From positions 62,001 to 126,000 of the forward strand of contig BPIL01000004.1 in assembly GCA_026004095.1 (NCBI GenBank): DNA of 64,000 bases, written 5' to 3'. The notes under the pieces are model-generated. The model had not been told where the DNA came from. It did no database searches and saw only the letters and a list, made by a program, of their open reading frames with translations. The position numbers and the translations under genes were made by a program. The stretch's first letter is position 1. The number at the start of each line of letters is the position of its first letter. This document shows positions 58,970 to 64,000 of the stretch, in pieces. This DNA is from Meiothermus sp. (GTDB lineage: Bacteria > Deinococcota > Deinococci > Deinococcales > Thermaceae).

Positions 58970-59176
58970 TTAAGCCAGCTTCACATTCTTGGCCTGGGGG
59001 CCCTTGCCATTCTTGCCGGGCTCGATCTCGAACTCAACGCGATCGCCCTCGTTGAGGCTCTTGAAGCCCTGGCCCTGGATGGCGGTGAAGTGCACAAACA
59101 CATCGGGGCCGCTTTCCTGGGCGATAAAACCATAACCTTTTTCCGCGTTGAACCACTTAACAGTACCTTTGTTCAT
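58970..59176 (-). CDS. csp: Cold shock protein
   Basis: [52 protein letters not shown]. Confidence 0.97.
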   Translation of the reverse strand: MNKGTVKWFNAEKGYGFIAQESGPDVFVHFTAIQGQGFKSLNEGDRVEFEIEPGKNGKGPQAKNVKLA

Positions 59177-59226
59177 CTACTACTCCTGATGTCCTACTGA
59201 AACCGGCTGGTTTTAGGGGACACCAG

Positions 59227-59255
59227 ATGTTAGCACGGGTAGCCAGTAAAGTCAA
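59227..59255 (-). promoter_or_regulatory. Promoter of the cold shock gene
   Basis: Minus strand TTGACT-17 nt-TAACAT. Confidence 0.75.
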
Positions 59256-59272
59256 ACCAAGGCCGTGGGTCA

Positions 59273-59647
59273 TCACTCCGCCCTGGAGGTTCGGCTCGAG
59301 ACCCGCCCCTCTTTACGCAGCAAAGCCCGAAAGGTTTTCATAGCTGCCAGCGCGTTGGGAAACCCCACAAACAGCACCGACTGAATGATGGTCTCGCGCA
59401 CTTCCTGCTCGGTCGCGCCGTTGCGCAGAGCTCCTTCCAGGTGGGTGGCAATCTCCTTGGGCGCGCCCAGGGCAATCAGGCTGGTGATAGCCAGCAGTTC
59501 GCGGGTCTTCAAGTCCAGGCCGGGGCGGGCCAGCACCTCTTCGTAGGCGAAGTCGCGGATGTAGGCATAGAGGTCGGGGTCTACCTCGCCCAGGTTTTGC
59601 TCGATGGTTTCGAAATTATCCCCCCAGATGGCCTTGCGAACGCTCAT
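59273..59647 (-). CDS. Carboxymuconolactone decarboxylase family protein
   Basis: LDLKTRELLAITSLIALGAPKEIATHLEGALRNGATEQEVRETIIQSVLFVGFPNALAAMKTF. Confidence 0.92.
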   Translation of the reverse strand: MSVRKAIWGDNFETIEQNLGEVDPDLYAYIRDFAYEEVLARPGLDLKTRELLAITSLIALGAPKEIATHLEGALRNGATEQEVRETIIQSVLFVGFPNALAAMKTFRALLRKEGRVSSRTSRAE

Positions 59648-59694
59648 GAAGGCCAGTCTGGAGGGTCTGGGGGCTATACGTCAAGGGCCCGGCG

Positions 59695-60381
59695 CTATAA
59701 CCTGCCTGTGCGGCCTGTAGCGTACTCGATCACCCTGGCCAGATCGCTCACGGCATTGGGATTCTGCCGGTATGGGTCGAACAGAATAGGCCGAACCCCG
59801 GCGGCTGTGGCCCCGGCGATATCGTCCTCCGAGTCGCCCACGTGAATCGCTTGCTGTGGCTCCATGCCCAGATGGCCCAGCACGATCTGGAAAAACCGCG
59901 GGTCGGGCTTGGCTACCCCCTCCAGCGCCGAGACCCCCACATAGTCGAAGAAATCGGCCAGGCCCGTGGCCCGCAAAACCCCCGGCAGCGTCCAGTCCCA
60001 GTTGGAGACCACCCCCAGCTTGAACCCCAGGCTTTTCAGCTCGCCCAGCACCTCTTTGGCCCCCGGCGTGAGCGGCCAGATGTGGGGGCTTTGCCAGTGT
60101 TCTTTCAGGTAATCGGCCACCTCATCGGCGTAGGCCCCCAAGCCAATGCCGTTCATCACCTCCCAGTGAAAGGCCCGCCAAAACGAAAGGGCCGTGGCCT
60201 CGTCGGTGGCGCGCATGTGATGGTCAGAATAATGGGCGTAGGCATCCTGAATGGCCTGAGGAAGGCGTTTTAGGTCGGCCTGGTGGGCGATGCCCTTGGC
60301 CTCCAGAATGGGCCATAGCCAGTACTTAGGGTGTCCCAGAATGAGCGTATCGCCTACATCGAACAACACCGCACGGATCAT
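59695..60381 (-). CDS. HAD family hydrolase
   Basis: MIRAVLFDVGDTLILGHP; LGVVSNWDWTLPGVL; AIHVGDSEDDIAGATAAGVRPILFD. Confidence 0.93.
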   Translation of the reverse strand: MIRAVLFDVGDTLILGHPKYWLWPILEAKGIAHQADLKRLPQAIQDAYAHYSDHHMRATDEATALSFWRAFHWEVMNGIGLGAYADEVADYLKEHWQSPHIWPLTPGAKEVLGELKSLGFKLGVVSNWDWTLPGVLRATGLADFFDYVGVSALEGVAKPDPRFFQIVLGHLGMEPQQAIHVGDSEDDIAGATAAGVRPILFDPYRQNPNAVSDLARVIEYATGRTGRL

Positions 60382-60571
60382 GGCCCCAATACTAACCCGG
60401 CAGGATGAAAACAAACCGAGGCTCGCGGTTGCCCCCACCCCCAGAGCATGATAGGCTCATGGCGTTGTTCACCAGATTGTCCAGCGAGGCAATGAAGAAC
60501 AACAAGTGATCCCGCGTGGAAAAAACCAATCCTACGTTCTTTGATCGGACGGCGAAGGGGGTGATGGGGCC

Positions 60572-61897
60572 ATGATTGAGCGTTACCAAACCCCTGAGAT
60601 GCGGCTCTTATGGAGCGAGGCCCGCAAGTACCAGGCCTGGGCCGAGGTGGAAATTCTGGTGATGGAAGCCTGGGAAAGCCTGGGGCAGGTGCCCGTTGGC
60701 ATAGCCAAACAGTTGCGCGAAGCCCTGGAGCAAAAGCCGCTGGATGCGAGCTTTGCCCGGCGCGTCGAGGAAATCGAGGCCGAGACCCGGCACGACATCG
60801 TGGCCTTTACTCGAGCGCTCACCGAGTGGGTGGAAGATGTGCAAGGCTCGAGCCCCGAGGTAGCCCGCTGGCTGCACCTGGGCCTGACCAGCACCGATGT
60901 GGTGGACACCGCCCAGAACGTGCTGCTGGACGAAGCCCTGGGCCTGATCGAACAGGAGCTGGATAAGGTTCTGGCCGCCCTGAAGCACCTGGCGGTGCGG
61001 TACAAGCACCTGCCAGCGGTGGGGCGCACCCACGGGGTGCACGCCGAGCCCACCAGCTTTGGTCTGCGTTTTCTGGCCTTTTATGCGGCTTTGCTGCGCG
61101 ACAGGGAGCGCCTGGGTAGAGCCCGCGAGGGCATTCGGGTGGCGATGATCTCGGGCTCGGTGGGGAATTATGCCCACGTGGAGCCCGCCGTCGAAGCCTG
61201 GGTGGCCCAGAAGCTGGGCTTCCAGATTGAGCCGGCCTCGAGCCAGGTAGTACCGCGCGACCGCCACGCCGAGCTGATGGGCGCGCTGGCCATCCTGGGG
61301 GCCGACCTCGAGCGCATCGCGGTGGAGCTGCGCCACCTGCAGCGCACCGAGGTGCTGGAAACCCAGGAGCCCTTTAGCTACAAGCAGACCGGCTCCTCCT
61401 CCATGCCGCACAAGAAAAATCCGGTGGCCCTGGAGAACATCTCGGGGCTGGCCCGACTGTTGCGCAGCAACCTGCAGGCCGAGCTGGAAAACGTGGCCCT
61501 CTGGCACGAGCGTGACATCTCGCACAGCTCGGTGGAGCGGGTGATCCTGCCCGACACCACCACCCTGGCCCACTACATGCTGCGCCGATTGGGGCGGGTG
61601 CTGGAGGGGCTGGTGGTGTTTGAGGAAAACATCCAGCGCAACCTCGAGCGCACCCGCGGCCTGGTCTACTCCCAGCGGGTGCTGGGCCTGCTGATTGAGG
61701 CAGGCCTGGATCGCACTGCGGCCTACGAGATCGTCCAGCGCAACGCCCTTAGGAGCTGGGCCGAGGGGCAGGACTTCCGGGCGCTGCTCGAGGCCGACCC
61801 GGCCTGCCCCCTCAAGGGCGAGGCGCTGGCCCAGGCCTTCGACCCCGGCTACTTCTTGCGCCACGTGGATGCCATCTATGCCCGCTTTGGGCTGTAG
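60572..61897 (+). CDS. purB: Adenylosuccinate lyase
   Basis: LGLTSTDVVDTAQNVLLDEAL; VGRTHGVHAEPTSFGLRF; QTGSSSMPHKKNPVALENISGLARL. Confidence 0.97.
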   Translation: MIERYQTPEMRLLWSEARKYQAWAEVEILVMEAWESLGQVPVGIAKQLREALEQKPLDASFARRVEEIEAETRHDIVAFTRALTEWVEDVQGSSPEVARWLHLGLTSTDVVDTAQNVLLDEALGLIEQELDKVLAALKHLAVRYKHLPAVGRTHGVHAEPTSFGLRFLAFYAALLRDRERLGRAREGIRVAMISGSVGNYAHVEPAVEAWVAQKLGFQIEPASSQVVPRDRHAELMGALAILGADLERIAVELRHLQRTEVLETQEPFSYKQTGSSSMPHKKNPVALENISGLARLLRSNLQAELENVALWHERDISHSSVERVILPDTTTLAHYMLRRLGRVLEGLVVFEENIQRNLERTRGLVYSQRVLGLLIEAGLDRTAAYEIVQRNALRSWAEGQDFRALLEADPACPLKGEALAQAFDPGYFLRHVDAIYARFGL

Positions 61898-61907
61898 TAG
61901 GGGTAGT

Positions 61908-62624
61908 ATGGAAGAGGTTCGGATGGAGAAACTCTACGAGGGTAAAGCCAAAATTATCTATCCCAGTTCCGCGGCGGGGATGGTGCGGGTCTATTTCAAG
62001 GACGACGCCACCGCCTTCAACGGGCAGAAGCGGGCCCAGATTGCCGGTAAGGGGGCTGTGAACAACCAGATTTCTTCGGCCCTGTTTCGCTACCTGGAAG
62101 ACCACGGCATCCCCACGCACTTTGTGCGGCAGCTATCCGAGCGGGAGATGCTGGTGCGGCAGGTGCAGATTGTGCCGCTCGAGGTGATCGTGCGCAACCG
62201 CACCGCTGGAACCTTTGCCCGGCGCTATGGAGTAGAGGAAGGCCGGGTGCTCCCCAAGCCCCTGCTGGAGTTCTCCTACAAAAACGATGCCCTGGGCGAC
62301 CCCCTCATCTACCCGGAAGCGGCCCTGGCCCTGGGGCTTTTGAGCGAGGCCGAGCTGGAGCACATCCGCACACTGGCCCTGCAGATCAACACCCTGCTAA
62401 AAGACTATTTCGCCCAGCGCAACCTCGAGCTCGTAGACTTCAAGCTGGAGTTTGGCCGCCTGGCGGATGGCCGGTTGGTGCTGGCCGACGAAATTTCGCC
62501 CGACACCATGCGCCTGTGGGAGATGGAAACCGGCGAAAAAATGGACAAAGACCGCTTCCGCCGCGACCTCGGCGGGGTGGAGGAAGCCTATCAGGAAGTG
62601 CTGCGGCGGGTGCAAGGGCTATGA
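61908..62624 (+). CDS. purC: Phosphoribosylaminoimidazolesuccinocarboxamide synthase
   Basis: MEKLYEGKAKIIYPSSAAGMVRVYFKDDATAFNGQK; VPLEVIVRNRTAGTFARRYG; FKLEFGRLADGRLVLADEISPDTMRLW; start 61908 or 61923. Confidence 0.97.
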   Translation: MEEVRMEKLYEGKAKIIYPSSAAGMVRVYFKDDATAFNGQKRAQIAGKGAVNNQISSALFRYLEDHGIPTHFVRQLSEREMLVRQVQIVPLEVIVRNRTAGTFARRYGVEEGRVLPKPLLEFSYKNDALGDPLIYPEAALALGLLSEAELEHIRTLALQINTLLKDYFAQRNLELVDFKLEFGRLADGRLVLADEISPDTMRLWEMETGEKMDKDRFRRDLGGVEEAYQEVLRRVQGL

Positions 62625-62872
62625 AATACCACATTACCCTCCTGATCGAGCTTAAGGACGGCATCCTCGACCCCCAGGGGCGGGCCGTGGAAGGGGTTTT
62701 GCAGGGCTTGCAGTACCCGGTCGAGAACGTGCGGGTGGGGCGGGTACTGGAGATGGAACTCGAGGCCCCCAGCGAGGCGGAGGCCAGGGCTACCGCCCAT
62801 AACATCGGCAAGGCGCTATCCAACCCGGTGATGGAAGTGTTCGTGGTGGAGGCGGTGAAGGAGCTGGCATGA
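62621..62872 (+). CDS. purS: Phosphoribosylformylglycinamidine synthase subunit PurS
   Basis: [44 protein letters not shown] overlaps on both sides. Confidence 0.95.
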   Translation: MKYHITLLIELKDGILDPQGRAVEGVLQGLQYPVENVRVGRVLEMELEAPSEAEARATAHNIGKALSNPVMEVFVVEAVKELA

Positions 62873-63567
62873 AGGTGGCGGTGATTCAGTTTCCTGGTTC
62901 CAACTGCGACCAGGACGCCCTTTGGGCCCTGCGGCTGGTAGGGCTTGAAGCCGAGCTGGTCTGGCACACCGAGCGGAGCCTCGAGGGCTTCCAGGCCGCC
63001 CTGCTGCCGGGAGGGTTCTCCTACGGCGACTACCTGCGGGCGGGGGCGCTGGCCAAGTTCTCGCCGGTGATGCAGGAGGTGCGGCGGCTGGCCCAGCGCG
63101 GCTACCCGGTGGTGGGCATCTGCAACGGCTTTCAGGTGCTCACCGAGGCCGGACTGCTGCCCGGCGCGCTGCTGGCCAACACCAACCTGCACTTCACCTG
63201 CAAGGAGGTGTTTTTGCGGGTCGAGCGCACCGACCTGCCCTTCACCCGCGCGTATACCCCAGGGCAGGTGCTGCGGATTCCCATCGCCCACGGCGAGGGC
63301 CGCTACTACGCCGACGCAGAAACCTTAGAACGGCTCGAGCAGAACCACCAGGTGGTCTTCCGCTACACCTCCCCCCAAGAAGCGCCCTCGAAGGAAGGCT
63401 ACAACCCCAACGGCTCCCTGAACGACATCGCGGGTATTGTGAACCCAGCGGGCAATGTGCTGGGCCTGATGCCCCACCCCGAACGGGCGGTGGAAAGCGT
63501 CCTGGGCTCTGCGGATGGGCTGCCGTTCTTCCGGAGCCTCAAGCAGGCCCTCGAGGTAGTGGTCTAA
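62869..63567 (+). CDS. purQ: Phosphoribosylformylglycinamidine synthase subunit PurQ
   Basis: [75 protein letters not shown]. Confidence 0.97.
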   Translation: MKVAVIQFPGSNCDQDALWALRLVGLEAELVWHTERSLEGFQAALLPGGFSYGDYLRAGALAKFSPVMQEVRRLAQRGYPVVGICNGFQVLTEAGLLPGALLANTNLHFTCKEVFLRVERTDLPFTRAYTPGQVLRIPIAHGEGRYYADAETLERLEQNHQVVFRYTSPQEAPSKEGYNPNGSLNDIAGIVNPAGNVLGLMPHPERAVESVLGSADGLPFFRSLKQALEVVV

Positions 63568-63592
63568 GCCGGGCAACAATTGAACAGGAGGT

Positions 63593-64000
63593 ATGGGCAT
63601 GGTAAAGGCAATCACCTTCGATTTCTGGGGCACCCTTTTCATCGAAGGCCCGGAGTATGCCGGGCAGGTGAAGAACCTGCGCAACGAAATCCTGCTGGAT
63701 GCGGCCTCCGAGGCCGGCGTGCCCGCCGAGCCCGCCGCGGTGATGGAGGCCTGGCGGCAGGCCGCGCTGGACTTCGACGCAGCCTGGAACGCCGGCCAGG
63801 CCATGACCCCCTTCGAGCGGGTCACCCGCATCTTTGCCTACCTGGGCCTGCCCTACGACGAGGGCCTGGTGGCCCTCACCACCCAGCGCATCGTGGAGGC
63901 GGCCCTGCAAGGGAGCCTTCTGCCGCTGCCGGGGGTGCTCGAGGCCCTGCCCAAACTGGCCCAGCGCTACACCCTGGGCATCGTTTCCGATACCGGCGTC
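63593..64000 (+). CDS. HAD family hydrolase, truncated by window edge
   Basis: MVKAITFDFWGTLFIEGPEYAGQVKNL...YTLGIVSDTGV, open at edge; start 63593 or 63599. Confidence 0.85.
   Translation, partial: MGMVKAITFDFWGTLFIEGPEYAGQVKNLRNEILLDAASEAGVPAEPAAVMEAWRQAALDFDAAWNAGQAMTPFERVTRIFAYLGLPYDEGLVALTTQRIVEAALQGSLLPLPGVLEALPKLAQRYTLGIVSDTGV

Noticed and set aside
59186-59226. Cold-shock 5' UTR hairpin CTGGTGTCC/GGACATCAG upstream of csp
   Set aside because: With the strong promoter TTGACT-17-TAACAT the TSS would fall inside the distal arm, so the RNA hairpin probably cannot form fully
60459-60509. 16-aa uORF ATGGCGTTGTTC...AACAACAAGTGA upstream of purB
   Set aside because: No SD, and its ATG lies between the predicted -10 box and TSS, so probably not transcribed
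1-64000. CRISPR array or phage island
   Set aside because: No regularly spaced direct repeats, Cas genes or phage structural/integrase genes seen in the window

Overview
This is a GC-rich chromosomal window from a Deinococcus-Thermus bacterium. A Meiothermus-like origin is my inference from gene content, the archaeal-type AspRS, the Taq-like PolI and the TANNNT leaderless promoters. I list about 63 CDS calls, including two short leader ORFs, plus one intact IS element with terminal inverted repeats and target duplication. No tRNA, rRNA or CRISPR was seen. Main blocks: a minus-strand YceI/SDR/FeS-cryptochrome/fasciclin/DUF2256/photolyase region (1-11 kb); lon, ispG and the IS element (15-21 kb); DUF2207-LemA and two small toxin-antitoxin modules; ispF, TRIC and mgtE; an FbpBC-type ABC pair; a peptide ABC transporter with two tandem binding proteins; prs, LCP, polA, aspS; csp; and purB-C-S-Q. 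The strongest candidate for something undescribed is the aspS 5' leader (57.07-57.23 kb). A promoter is followed by an 8-aa leader peptide MLRADNNL with consecutive Asp-Asn-Asn codons, then mutually exclusive antiterminator and terminator hairpins: the architecture of a ribosome-mediated attenuator for a non-discriminating AspRS. Second is a structured mgtE leader with its own Shine-Dalgarno plus short ORF. Other signals are a paired-hairpin intergenic element, strong iteration of CTCGAG, a recurring leaderless-promoter geometry, and a DppC permease with an apparent membrane insertion. Function calls come from reading the translated ORFs; no database search was run.
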